From Henricia sp. BOLD:AAB3569 (lineage: Eukaryota; Echinodermata; Asteroidea; Spinulosida; Echinasteridae), in contig JBBELK010000832.1 in the NCBI GenBank assembly GCA_037783545.1, forward strand, positions 744,001 to 808,000: DNA of 64,000 nt, read 5' to 3'. Made by a program: the position numbers and the translations under genes. Shown piece after piece: positions 50,655 through 61,959 of this stretch. Under the pieces are notes generated by a model. The model was not told where the DNA came from, did not search any database, and worked only from the letters and a program-made list of their open reading frames with translations. How positions within the stretch are numbered: position 1 is the stretch's first letter; each line of letters begins with the position of its first letter.

Positions 50655-52587
50655 ATGTAGCCGATTACATGCTCAAAAGAGAATTTGTCAAGCAAGGCTT
50701 CAATACAGTCTAATTCATTCTGATTAAAGACTACTGTTTTGTGTGTGGCTGTCCGTTGCAATTGACATAAGTCACAAAGTCGTTCAGCTAGCTGCAGGAC
50801 ATTTGAAATAAAAAGTCTTGTGTAGCTTTAATTTTCCATCATTCATCAAATATGGAAACCCCAGACACGAAGCAGCAACAGGACATTTTACATTAAAAGA
50901 AGAACAAAGCGTGGAGACAAAGGATTGCACACTCTTCTGTTGGGAGAAGCCGCAAGTAGTCGCGAAGTATACGGACTGATGAGAATCCCGTGTAGATGGA
51001 GGTCAATCTTATTCCTCATTTTCTGAAGAAAAAAGCAAAAGAATCGCATACGATAGTAAATCGTGAGAATTTGGTAAGAATCTGTCTAAAACGGCGTTTA
51101 ATTGTAATTACTAAATTCATTTCCCCCCGTGACTCATCAAGGACACAGCATTTTCCACAGGTCTGGTCTCTACTACACTGTTTCAAACAGGTACGAGTTG
51201 TTCATGCATAAAGCTGAACTGAACACTTGTGTAGGCAAAAGTGCCCCGTTTTAACTTTTTTTTTGTAATATCAGCATGAAAAGCTTCTTATAAGGTGGAT
51301 CTTGTATTAATAATTGTGATTATTGTCACTGTTCCCCTGTACAGAGACTGCAAAAGGAAATACCAGTAAATGCTCAACATGGGTTTGTACCCGGGGTTTG
51401 TGTGTGACATCATGGGTGGATTGACTGCTATCTTGTGACATTGGAATTTTTGTTAAAGAAAAGATTATAAATTACAACAAATTTTACCTCGCAGAAATAC
51501 TTTGCCGACAGAGATTCCATCTTCTGTACCGTACTTTATTGAAACTCTGCTAATTTGTGGGTCTGAGGAGAAAAAAGAGAAACGAAAGTGAAAGAAATGG
51601 TTAGAATGCAATGGAGCATGACATAATTAAAGTGTTTTCAAGCAAACACTTGAAATATTTTCATTGCTAAAACGTGTTTCCTGCAGACCAAATTTAACCG
51701 GTTTGTCCTCCAGATTGGAAGTGTGAACAAATAGAGCCCATGCTATGTTGCTTTCCTGTTAGCTGCTATGTGCGTTTCCCCACATGGCTATATTGTCCAC
51801 CCCCCACCCCACCCCACCCCACCCCCACCCCACCCCACCCCCACCCCACCCCGCACCTTGTCCCCCCCACCCCACCTTGTCCCCCCCCTACCCCTCCCCC
51901 AGCCCCCCATCTGGAGGACAAACTCAGGAGGGTCGTCGCCGTGACAAGATTTGGGAAGTTTATCATAATTGTTTTCTTTAAAATGAATCATCTCAGATCT
52001 AGCATTGGAATGTGCATATTTAATGGGAAATTAACAACATTTCGAGTGGCAAAATTTAAGATTTTGCGAGGAATCCCTTAGAAATTTACAAACCTGTCTC
52101 ATATGTTTTGCAAGCAGTATGCACGCAAGGTCTGAAGCCGTGATCAACTTCCCAATTCTTTCCGAAATCATTAACATTTCCACAATAAAATTACGATTTC
52201 TTAACGGAATTTCACGTTTTGGTGATATTATGCCGTAATAACTTAAGACAAATGTAGTGCAGGCATTTCAGTAAAATGTTACCACGATGCGAGTGAATCT
52301 GCATCATGTAGCATGTGTAGTGTGTCATGTGTGTAGGCCTATGCATGGAGGAAGAAACATTTCCATGATTTCTTCCTCCATGGCCTATGCAAACATGTCG
52401 TTCGTTACAATTCTCCTTCAGCATATGCGGATATTTTGTAAACACCATCATTTTACAGCATTCCTACCTTTCTTCAAATCTTGCACCTACGCCGCTAAGA
52501 AGTACCTGCATCCTTTGCTAAACTGTCTGTCTTTTGATATAATCCTCGTCGGTCGCTTCTGTTAACACGGTGAAGATCCGCCATCAT
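50655..52587 (-). CDS. Unidentified gene, 5' part (three exons)
   Basis: Exons 52587-52506 (from ATGATGGCGGAT), 51562-51488 and 50787-50655 join in phases 1 and 1 with GT..AG sites and end in phase 2, giving about 97 residues. The first is charged (ADLHRVNRSDRRGLYQK), the second reads ISRVSIKYGTEDGISVGKVF, and the third, helical, contains KTVVFNQNELDCIEALLDKF. The KTVVF..NELD.I..LL pattern recalls motif IV of superfamily 2 helicases, but no Walker motif is seen upstream, so I do not assign a family. A CAG acceptor at 50792 would change the third junction; the TAG acceptor (exon start 50787) keeps the frame. No 3' exons were confirmed. The Harbinger inserted at 37-48.6 kb may lie in a downstream intron. 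Confidence 0.5.
51798..51905 (+). repeat. C-rich microsatellite (CCCCA)n
   Basis: About 105 bases of CCCCA/CCCCCA with CTTGT interruptions. Frames through it are low-complexity artefacts. 20-bp inverted copies ('gtttgtcctccagat' / 'atctggaggacaaac') flank it at 51702 and 51908. Confidence 0.9.
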
Positions 52588-52789
52588 AAATCCTCAAAAT
52601 CACCACGGACATTTTTGTTTATCGTTACGTCGTGTGGAAAGTCTTGCATATAGTCATAGAGTTGTATAGGCATACAGTACAACTACTTCGAGGTACAGGG
52701 TACACGACCTTCACACGCCGTACATTCGGAAACAGGATATGCTAATCATTACGTCACGTAGGAATGTGCTCGGAATTTCGCGAGCAAAC

Positions 52790-53060
52790 CACGTGACACG
52801 TGAAGAGATTCCAAAGACGGTCTTACAAACACTACCCATAAACTAGTTCCCTGTCCACACAGTGCAATATCGACCGCACGTACGGCGCATAAACTAGTTC
52901 CCTGTCCACACGAACCAAGCAACGTTAGACCGTCTTTCATAAACTAGTTCCCTGTCCACACAGTGCAATATCGACCGCACGTACGGCGCATAAACTAGTT
53001 CCCTGTCCACACGAACCAAGCAACGTTAGACCGTCTTTCACAAAGACTAAACAAGCACAA
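52790..53060 (-). repeat. Host repeat, unoccupied paralogue of the Harbinger target, with two ~102-bp tandem units
   Basis: Units 52839-52940 and 52941-53042 each contain 'cataaactagttccctgtcc' twice, once followed by 'gcaatatcgaccgcacgtac' and once by 'gaaccaagcaacgttagacc'. Read on the minus strand the region runs from 'agtctttgtgaaagac' to 'tttgtaagaccgtctttgg' and 'aatctcttcacgtgtcacgt'. The two flanks of the Harbinger match this. It lies just upstream of the unidentified gene's first exon. Confidence 0.8.
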
Positions 53061-54564
53061 GCACCGTACACTGCGAAGGCAAGGAAGGACGAAAAGAAGC
53101 ACGCGCGGCGAAAATAAATTTGACCCACACATTTGCAATGTCGCCCTCTCTTGGCCGGCCATGGCCATGTGTGCAGTGCAGAACATGCAGACACCTGTTG
53201 ATGCTACGTACCTACAGTGCCATGGCGCTTCCACTAGCTGACTAGAGACTTTAAGAAAACAACTGCTGAAGAAAGGTACAAACGTTGTTTCTGCAGACTT
53301 ATGTTCTCCACCAGTGCTTTCTTCTCCCCGTGGCATGTTTGACCAGTTGACGGCTTGTTTGACTGCTTTGACTAGCTGCTTTGATGACCAAGCAATAGGC
53401 GTCTGAGCTGTGTGACTGTGTGCATGCCGAGTGCACAGTGCATATGTCATGTGACGTATTGTACACGTGTTACAACGAGCCATGGAACAGAGTCAAAATG
53501 ATGCCACCCAACGCTTCAGTCATCACTGATTCAGTGCAGTCCAGTCTATTTGTTACGGTCCCTCTCCCCTTTTTATAAATGCAGTGGCTATAATACGGTA
53601 CTGCATGTACTGTAACACGATTTTTTAACCGTCAATGGTTACGGGAATGCAACTGCGCAAGCGCGATGCGATGTTCATCAAAGCAACATGACATATCGGT
53701 CATAACATTACTGACCCATCACTGCACATTGTTCGCATCCCATCACACTGCCCATTGGTATAATCTGCGACTCCAAAATCACGGAAGAATTTAAAAAATC
53801 GACACATTCTCTCGACCAGTCTCGACAGGATAAATTTGCCTGCTCATAGCAGAATTTATCATTTCAAAAGGACACAATGATTGAAATATGTGATTTTTTT
53901 GCCACAAAACTGATTAATGTATTACAGCCATAATACCCTACCTTCTAAATGTTATTTTTACCATACAGCAAATCCCCACTAGGTTTAAATGCATGAATAC
54001 GTGTAAATTTCAGAAACAAAATCGAATTGTATTTTATTTTCCGTCACTTTATTCACATCCCTAGGTTAGGACCACAATAACAAAAGTAACTATTTTTAAC
54101 ACTGTATTTCACAAGGCCTCTGAAATACAAAATTCAACACCAGCAGCGATCAAGTTCGCCATTTCCGGTCCTTTGCACTGTCATGACTAGTTTATGCATG
54201 AGGCCGTGGGCACGCGTGCAAAATACATGTAGTAAATGTACCGCTATGCGTAAATCACTGCATGACGATATCGATTGATCGATGTGTCATCGAGCTTTTG
54301 TTGCAATCCCATAACTATAGCAATTCATTAACGTGTTACGGTTACCGTAACTATAGCCACTGCGTTTTATAAAACAAGTTCATACAATTTTGCACCAAAT
54401 TGGAAAAACTACCATATATGTAGATGTACATGTTTGCCAGTTGATACTCCATATATGTACTAAGTCTATGGAGCATGACATATAAAAATCAAGTGTTTTG
54501 AAAGAAAACACTTGATACTTTCTCATTGCTAAAATCATGTTTCCTAACCAAATTTGCGCGTGTA
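53061..54564. other. MCFD2: Region between the unidentified gene and the MCFD2-like gene
   Basis: These genes point away from each other, so promoters for both are expected here. I see no exon with splice support. Several CG-containing and E-box (CACGTG) motifs are near 52790, and AT-rich unassigned sequence fills 53850-54560. Confidence 0.4.
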
Positions 54565-54722
54565 AAGCGGGCCTCCCACTGTGCAATTTTTGCCACGAAT
54601 TAGGTACGATTAGCTAAAGTTTGGTTACGATTGTGTATAGAGTATACACAATCGTAGCTAATCGTACCGAATCGTGGGGAATTCGTGGCCAAAATCGCAC
54701 AGTGGGAGGCCCGCTTAAGAGT
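54565..54722. mobile_element. Near-perfect palindromic MITE, ~155 bp
   Basis: Ends AAGCGGGCCTCCCACTGTGC / GCACAGTGGGAGGCCCGCTT. The arms extend through 'ccacgaatt' and 'ggtacgattagct', with a central 'acaatcgtgtatagagtatacacaatcg'-like dyad. TA borders. It lies 126 bp before the MCFD2-like start codon, so it may lie in the promoter or 5' UTR. Confidence 0.85.
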
Positions 54723-54847
54723 TGACCAACTTGCGTGCGAATTGGCTCACGTACGATCAAGTTGACCGGTTTTACATTTTGTAAATTATTTTTTTTCCAA
54801 CACAGGCATTTCTCATCTGAGTGTGTACACTATTTTGCACAGACAAA

Positions 54848-57800
54848 ATGAAGGCAGACGTCTGGAGTTTGGCATTCCTCGTTCATGTATTTGTCCTGGT
54901 CAGAGGTCAAGGTCAGTATGAACACGGTGGCCCGGTGTGACTAGAAGCATTGTAATTCCCCACAAAAGAAAGGCCAACTATGCAGGTTTATCCCTCGGCC
55001 ATTATAGATCCAGGTTTGGATTTCTAGCACCATTTGTGCACCCTGGGCAAAATCTGGGAGGTGCCCCAGGGTGACACCGGGGTGAAAATAAGCCCCGATT
55101 CCCCCGCACCACCCCCGAGCCACCCCTGAGATTGCTCATTCCTGCTCGGGACCAGGGTTGGAAAATTTGGTCCTCGGCGAGACACTTTCCCCGGGGCGAG
55201 AACGGTAGTGGGAAAAGGGACAGGGGTGAGTTCTCACTTGTTCAAGTGAGGGGTTAGGTGCCAATCTCCGGGGCGAGTTCGCCCTGGGGCAAGATTCGGA
55301 ACAACAAATCGACGCGGAGTTGAACTCTTGGGCGAGTCACCCCGGGGCGAGTTCGCCCCGTGGTTTGACGTTCTAGTGGGAAAAGGCCTATAGTGTGAGT
55401 AAGACATCTGTGCAATCATTACTTTTTAAATGACAAAAATCATTAAAATAGTTTTTGAGTTACATCAAAAAGTATTAGACGAGAATGTACTTTTTGGTTG
55501 TGTGCTTCAGAAGTGGTGTTAAATGAATGGTAACAAAAAATTTGCAAACCTTTTTTTTTTTTTAAACACTCAGTTGGCAATTTCTCCCACAAAGGTACCA
55601 TTTTACACAAAAAAATGTGGTTTTTGTTACCATTGCTATCAACATTTTTAATTCAGTTTTTCTTGTGAACTCATAAAGTAAAATTTTGGGTCACTGCAAA
55701 TGATGCATTGGGCTTATTAACTTGATGTAGGACTGACATTTTTGAAAGTGCACCAGATAGCTTTTGCAAACTTCATAAACGTACATAGTAAATTGCGTAT
55801 CACAGTAACCACAGACAGGTGCTAGTTTCTGAATGACCTTGTGACCTAAGACGCCTCCAGACAGTGACAATTTTAAATTTCTTCTTGTTATGATTTGTAT
55901 GGCTAGATCAAGAACAGCATGAAGCGGGTCAGGCTGGGCAACAAGCCCAACAGCAGATTCATCAGATGGATCAGCAAGTTCACCCCAACGTCAGGAAGTT
56001 TGACAATCAAAATAGAGAGTGAGTTTAGTGCAAACGCAGAGTTATGTCTGAAGCCTGGCTTTCAAGATTGTCTTTCAAGATTGTGGAATTTTTTATTAAA
56101 GACACAGGCTCGTCGCAATGCGCGCGCGCCAAATTCGTGTCACAAAATACGCAGCTCAATAGAAAAGGCATGGAGCTGCGTATTTCGAGGCACGAATTGA
56201 CGCGCGCGCATTGCTGACGAGCCTGTACCTTTAACTCTAACACTGAATCCTCCAAAATCAATATGATTTTACATACACCCTAGACAGCTAGAATTAGGGT
56301 TAAACAATTTGTTGTCTGGTCCTTTATTAGTGTACAGTATAGGCGGAATCGAGTAGAATCAATTCCACTTTGGGAATCGGAATCACGATTTTTGAGAAAT
56401 CGATTGCGGGTAGGAATCAATTTTCTTTTATCAATTTCCAGTGATAGCTTGCCAATTCCAGAAATTTCCTAGCGATTACAAAACACCTGATTTTCCATGT
56501 TAGGAACGTGTTTTGTGGCACAGACCAGCATCATTTTGTGGACGTTTAGTGCCGCTCTGTGCAAATAATTGGGTCATCGCCTGCGCAGTATGTGGTATCG
56601 TCAATATACACGCACTTAAACACGCTCAGTATATTTATTATTTTCCCTTGAAAAATGGAATCGATTCCGAATGGAATTGCGAATCGAATCTAAAAATGCT
56701 GGAGTCGCCCTAGCCATGTCAACAGCGCTGTGTGGGTTATACTATGCAAATTAGACGGGATCCTCGGTTAACGACAATCTTGGGTTATGGATTCTCTGAC
56801 TCAATTGACCGAATGAGAGATGACGTCAACAATGGGATCATGGGATTGTATACTAATAACATTGCTGATAGCGTTGGTCTGTGAATTAGACGTGGTAGTC
56901 GCTTCGCTGCCGTAAAACTTTTTACTAAAAATACTCCACTATCTACGGAGGTGGCTCTAGTGCCGGGGGATAACTGCATCCCAATCGGTTGAAGAGCAAT
57001 GCATGATGTAAACTACAGTGAATTTAAAATACGTAATACAAATACAATGAGCGGTGTTTCGGTGAGTACTCCATTTAATCCCATCATGCTTCGCACAGAG
57101 GTATTGTTACGTTATCTCGCTTGCGGGCTAATTATGACTATCAAAGATATTTGAGAATGAGTGGGACGGTGACGTGGAGTGCGACAGGGTGGAGGGTCCT
57201 TGTGACCAGATCTCTAACGGGGAGGTGATGAGAGCTATGAAATGCATGAAAGTGGGCAAGTCAGCTGGTCCATCTGGAGTGGTGACCGAAATGATGAGAG
57301 CTTCAGGAGATCGGGGAGTGGAGTGGCTCACGACCTTGTGCAACGGCATCGTGGCAGAAGGCAGTATACCGGAAGACTGGAGGAAGAGCATATTGGTACC
57401 ATTGTACAAGGGCAAGGGGGACGCGCTGGACTGTGGCTCGTACCGTGGCATCAAACTGCTTGAACATGCATTCAAGGTGGTGGAGAGGGTACTGGAGAAG
57501 ACGATTCGATCGCAAGTGGAGATTGATGACATGCAGTTCGGTTTCATGCCAGGGAAAGGGACGACTGATGCGATCTTCATCGTGAGACAGCTTCAGGAGA
57601 AGTACCAGGCGAAGAAGAAGAAGAAGCTGTACTATGCGTTCATCGACCTGGAGAAGGCTTTTGACAGGGTGCCCAGAGAAGTGGTTAGGTGGGCCCTCAG
57701 AAAGTCGGGTGTGGGGGAGCGGCTGGTCCAGGCTGTAATGGCACTGTATGGAGGGGCTTGCGCTGTGGTCCGAACGGGCGGCGGCAACAGCGACGGTTTT

Positions 57801-59733
57801 GGAGTGGAGGTTGGGGTCCACCAGGGATCCGTACTCAGTCCGCTGCTGTTCGCGACCACGATGGATGTGGTGACGAGAGAGGCGAAAGAAGGACTGCCAT
57901 GGGAGCTGCTCTACGCAGATGACCTGCTGTTAATGGCGGCCACTAGGGAGGAGCTTGCCAGGAAGGTGTCAGTGTGGCGGGCCAGCCTCTCGTCCAAGGG
58001 AATGCGGGTGAATGTAGTAAAATCAAAGTTCATGATCGGTGGTGTTGGTGCGGGGGCCGTGTCACAGTCCGGAACGTGGCCATGCGGCGTGTGTGGCAGG
58101 GGCATTCAGGCCAACTCCATTGAGTGTACGAGATGCAGGAAGTGGGTCCACAGGAGGTGTAGTGGTGTGAAGGGGAGCCTGATAGCAGCAAGAGGTGCGA
58201 TGTTCGAGTGTAAGAAGTGCAGGGGTGAAGTGGCACAGCCATTCGCAGCTGACCTGGAAGGCCTGGCGGTGGATGGGGAGTTGTACGAGAGGGTGGAAAG
58301 CTTCTGCTATCTTGGAGACACGTTGGATGCAGATGGTGGTGTGGAGTCAGCGGTGACTGCCAGGATTAGAAGCGGTTGGAAAAAGTTCAGGGAGTTGGCA
58401 TCATTTCTTACATCTAAGGGGCCACCCCTGAAAATGAAAGGGCAGGTGTACGCAGCATGTGTTAGAAGCAGGATGGTGTACGGGAGTGAGACGTGGGCAA
58501 TGAGAGTGGACCAGGAGGAGAAGTTGGAAAGAACAGAGATGAGGATGGTGAGGTGGATGTGTGGTGTGACGCTGAGGGAGAGGAAGTCCAGTGAGGAGCT
58601 GAGGAGGAGGTTGGAGGTGGAATCGATCAAGGTGGTGATGAGGAGGAACAGGCTGAGGTGGTATGGATACGTGGAGAGGAAGGACGAAGGTGACTGGTTG
58701 AAAAAATCAGCAGCAATGGTGGTGGAAGGGGCGAGATCTGTGGGAAGGCCGAAGAAGACCTGGCATGATGTGGTGAGGACTGATATGAAGTTACTGGGCC
58801 TCAAGTCGACGGACGCCCAGGACCGAGCCCAGTGGAGACACGCCATAAAGAGACCCAAGTCGGACCCAGCAGAGACTGGACAAGCGACTTAAAGCCGGAT
58901 ATGATGATGATGATGATGATGCACCAGCATAGGGACAGTTGGCTAAGTTGGTAGGGTTAACCCTGAGGCTCTGGTTAAAATCCCGATTCTTTTATCATTT
59001 TACACAATGTAAGCCTGAAGTTTTCAAATCAGAAATTGACTCAGATAACAGGGCCAGCGCAAGTGTTCTTGGGGTAACAAGTTTAGGGTAATTCTAAATT
59101 TTATATCGATCACAATGTGCATGTGCTGCATTTTCGAATGAAAACGTGCATACAGGTAATTTTGTTTATGTTAAGTCTGTGTGTGAAGAATTGATTGGCA
59201 CAGGTGTGTGCGCTTATGGCTGGTGACAGAGTTTCTCGTATGTCGTGCCATCACAGGAAGCAGTCTATAAACCGTATCGAATAACTGCCATCATGTAGGG
59301 CAACTTTTGTCATTTAAATCGGTCAACATTGTAACCACAAAATTTGCAACCATGCATGTCCTCAAAGAACAAAGAAACTGCCCTACAAGATGTCAGCTAT
59401 TCGATACGATCTATAGAAACATTCTTCAAACAATTTTGTTTCAGACACATCATGGAGCATCTCGACGGCATCATTGACAAACCAGAGAACGAAATGACAC
59501 CAGAGGAACTACAGCGGCATTACTTTAAGCTTCACGACTACGATAACAACAACAAACTAGACGGTACGGAACTCACCAAGGCAGTCACTCACTACCACGG
59601 GGAGGACCAGAAGACCATGATGGTGGAGGATGAGATTATGGCCCTGCTAGATCCTATCCTAGAAGCGGAGGATCTCAACCGGGATGGTTACATCAGTTAT
59701 CCTGAGTATGCTAAGAGTCACAAGCAACCGTAA
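54848..59733 (+). CDS. MCFD2: MCFD2-like EF-hand protein (3 exons)
   Basis: Exons 54848-54911, 55907-56018 and 59445-59733; GT..AG junctions with phases 1 and 2; 465 nt, 154 residues (human MCFD2 is 146). Residues 1-20 are a signal peptide (SLAFLVHVFVLVRGQ core). Residues 23-50 are rich in Gln and His. Two canonical EF-hand loops follow: D90-Y-D92-N-N-N-K-L-D98-G-T-E101 and D135-L-N-R-D139-G-Y-I-S-Y-P-E146. The family binds LMAN1/ERGIC-53 in a calcium-dependent way and exports glycoprotein cargo from the ER; the order signal peptide, short linker, two EF-hands matches. CGREF1-type proteins are the main alternative, but they are longer. There is no KDEL-like tail. Intron 2 carries a non-LTR element and MITEs, one ending 30 bp before exon 3. 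Confidence 0.88.
55165..55395. repeat. Repeat with 'gggcgagttcgccc' motifs in MCFD2 intron 1
   Basis: 'ggggcgag' and 'gagttcgccc' recur (55192, 55261, 55337), bracketed by 'gtagtgggaaaagg' and 'ctagtgggaaaagg'. Probably a small transposable element; termini not determined. Confidence 0.45.
55560..55710 (+). repeat. Second copy of the 10875-11045 repeat
   Basis: Shares 'caatttctcccacaaagg', 'ttgttaccattgctatcaa' and 'gtaaaattttggg' in the same order. Located in MCFD2 intron 1. Confidence 0.6.
56105..56232. mobile_element. Palindromic MITE (copy 2) with 'gcagctc' arms
   Basis: Ends 'caggctcgtc' / 'gacgagcctg'. Arms 'gcgcgcgccaaattcgtg' and 'aaatacgcagctc'. Copy 1 is at 13535-13665. Confidence 0.8.
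56340..56720. repeat. Relative of the TTAGGCTTGGG MITE in MCFD2 intron 2
   Basis: 'gaatcaattccactttggga' and 'aatgctggagtcgcc' correspond to parts of 33796-34252. A further shared block ('aactgcatcccaatcggttg' + 'aag', 'taaactacagtgaatt') at 56967-57025 matches 34612-34670. Confidence 0.5.
57138..58892 (+). mobile_element. 5'-truncated non-LTR retrotransposon with intact reverse transcriptase frame
   Basis: One open frame runs from 57138 to the stop at 58892 (the GTG at 57174 is only a frame marker; 572 residues from there). It covers reverse transcriptase: GKSAGPSGVV (about residue 28), CGSYRGIKLL, QFGFMPGKGTTDAI, AFIDLEKAFDRVPRE, VHQGSVLSPLLF and the catalytic YADD at 247-250. Inserted between palm and thumb is a C4HC3 zinc cluster (C304, C307, C318, C321, H326, C329, C346, C349) resembling a PHD finger. 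The C-terminus has RLRWYGYVERKD and GRPKKTWHDVV blocks typical of LINE ORF2. The apurinic-type endonuclease that should precede it is missing, so it is a dead-on-arrival copy. A (GAT)n tail follows. It is sense-oriented within MCFD2 intron 2. Clade not assigned. Confidence 0.9.
58899..58922 (+). repeat. (GAT)n microsatellite tail of the non-LTR element
   Basis: Directly after the ORF stop and 'agccggat' there are about seven GAT units, consistent with the simple-repeat 3' tail of several LINE clades. Confidence 0.75.
59266..59415. mobile_element. MITE (ACCGTATCGAATAACTGCC family) 30 bp before MCFD2 exon 3
   Basis: Left 'accgtatcgaataactgcca', right 'agctattcgatacgatctat'. The interior includes 'gaccatg'-like and 'catgcatgtcctc' blocks shared with 2764-2860. 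It ends inside the likely branch-point/polypyrimidine zone of exon 3. Confidence 0.8.
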
Positions 59734-60655
59734 CAGTGGGGCTGCGGAGTATTTGCCTGAAATTGATGGTGTTGCAGGTAGTGTTGGGATTAGAACCACA
59801 TTTTGGAATATTAGGTTTTGGTTCAACTTTTTTGATTTTACATTTGGAAAAAAAAGATTCTCCATTTTGAAACGAAATTGAAGTGTGTGAAGCTATGAAT
59901 ACAATTTACGAAAGCAGAATTAATCAAAACAAAAAGTATACACGAATCCGGTTGCTAAGGACTCCTTCCCTGCAAGTCCGCCATAGCTGGAGGCCATCCA
60001 CTGCCATGGACTGGGCGCTTTGTCTTGTTGTTAAATCGAACAGCGCACAACGCGTACGCGTACACAGTCTTCGCAGGCAAATAAACGCGCAAAATTGTTC
60101 GAAGTGACAACATAATGTAACAGCATATCATCAACACAAAACCCACAGTTCATGGCACTGGATGGCCCCCAGCTATGGCGGACGTACACGGACCATGACT
60201 TTGCAGCTCGGATTGGTGTATAAGTACTTAATTTTACCGAGTTCATCCACATTGCTCTAACCGCAGCAGTGCTATTATCTGACAAAATATAAAGGTGTCA
60301 ATTTTGTTTACGATTGCTAATCCCAACTAGCATTTAAGAACAAGATCAAAGAGACTATATGTGGATGAATTTCAAATTATCATCGAAAACGAGAGTCTCA
60401 GTGCTTACTTTTGTGATAAAATTTGCAAAGGAAAAGACGCTTATGTAATACAATTGCCATCATCAGTTTCAGCAACTTGTCAGGTTATGTTTATTATTTA
60501 TTTGCACATTTTCGTCCGTTCAATTTCCTTTTGAAGATTCATGGTGAAGGTTTCTTCATGGTGAAGGTTTCAATTTTTTTGTTCAAATTGCAGAATCGTA
60601 ACCAAGTCAATCCATTTTAAATAAGAAAACAACATGGAAACCCAAGTCTTTTTGT
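59734..60655. other. 3' flank of the MCFD2-like gene
   Basis: Probable 3' UTR and intergenic DNA. A candidate AATAAA is at about 60082, inside a MITE-like inverted repeat (59976-60190, arms 'gtccgccatagctgg..ccat'). No other gene is seen. Confidence 0.45.
59976..60190. mobile_element. MITE, ~215 bp, 'GTCCGCCATAGCTGG' ends
   Basis: 'gtccgccatagctgg' + 'ggccatccactgccatgga' faces 'catggcactggatggccccc' + 'agctatggcggac'. 'gcgcacaacgcgtacgcgta' is in the interior. Confidence 0.75.
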
Positions 60656-60657
60656 TA

Positions 60658-61288
60658 ATAGACCGATCCAGTAAGCTCCGCCCATTTTGGCATTGACCAA
60701 TCACAGCCCCAGGTTGAGATCACCAAAAAGTGGATCTCCAATTTGGCGACCCGAGTCCTTAACATTTTGTGCACAGAGATATGGCGAGCTGCAGCACGAG
60801 TGATGCAAAAACACAATAAACATCATTTATATCAGCGCCCAGGACCCTATCGGGTTTTAAACGGATTTTTAAGGACTGGCCAAACCTACTTTTAATCCTT
60901 TCATAAATTTATACCTTTTTGTGTAAATCGGTAAAGGTTTGCCGTTTTGCCATATTTTGCATTCACTTTCCTACACCTCGTTCGTATGAACTGCTAACTG
61001 TGCGTTGAGTTGATTTTGTTCGATCGCGCGCGTTATGCGTAAAGCAATCGTGTTGTATGTGCACACACACTACCAGATACTTGTCGCAGTGCACATTTTG
61101 CTTTTTGGGAACGTGCAGTTTCTGCGTGTGCGTGTTCCATACGCGCTGACAAGGGCGCGGGCGCGTTTAAAGTAGTAAATAACAAGTTACGTTGCCACGC
61201 GACTCGACTGCACATGTGCCTCGCACGTGTGCCATGTTGCCAGGCAATTGCTAAATGGGCGGAGCTTATTGGATCGGTATATTGTACA
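60658..61288. mobile_element. MITE, ~620 bp, TAGACCGATCC ends (copy 2)
   Basis: Left TAGACCGATCCAGTAAGCTC, right GAGCTTATTGGATCGGTATA. Internal blocks ('ccaaacctacttttaatcc', 'gttatgcgtaaagca', 'cctcgcacgtgtgccatg') match 29738-30247 and 26460-26790. Confidence 0.8.
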
Positions 61289-61959
61289 TGTACTACACTC
61301 ATCATACCAGTTAACTTCTACAAATGTATTGTGCCTCCAGAGGCCAGTTCATCCCAAACAGGTTTAACCAGGTTGAAACCCAGCATAATTGGTTTACTGG
61401 GAGGCCTCAACTAAAGGATTCTTCCAGAAACAGGAAATGTCACATTTCATTGCTGTGGGAATCGCTTTGTTTAAACAGGTCCGCTTGGACCTAGACGAAC
61501 GAAATCACTGTAGCGAAACAGTCTTGAAAGCGATTATAAAGTGATTGGTCGTTCAGTGCCTTGTTATCGACAACTTCTCTGTTCTGAATTGATAAGAAAA
61601 TTTTTATTTTTTGGAAGAGTATATAAATTACAATGCATAAAAACACTATCATTGTAGAAAGGAATTGACTCTCCTACATGTACATGTATACACTCTCCAA
61701 CAAAACTCGGTTACAATTTTGCAATGTGTGAAGTAGCATATATATATATATGCAACTTTAACTTGGGCAGTTTTGATCAGATTTGGTGTCTGGAATTTTG
61801 AGCCGTTTTCTGATTTTATGTACTTTTTTTTTGACATTTTCCCTTCAATTTGTTGTTGACATTTCTCTAAATGAAATGAAATGTAAACTCTGTTCGGTTA
61901 TTTTTCTTTGAGTTCGCTGTTCCCATCAGGGCCAATTTCATAGAGATGAAAATTACTTG

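Noticed and set aside
52995..53483. 162-codon minus-strand open frame
   Set aside because: It runs through the duplicated promoter-like repeat and low-complexity DNA with no domain.
57303..58858. Long minus-strand frames (172 and 183 codons) opposite the reverse transcriptase
   Set aside because: They are antisense shadows of a biased, G-rich coding sequence.
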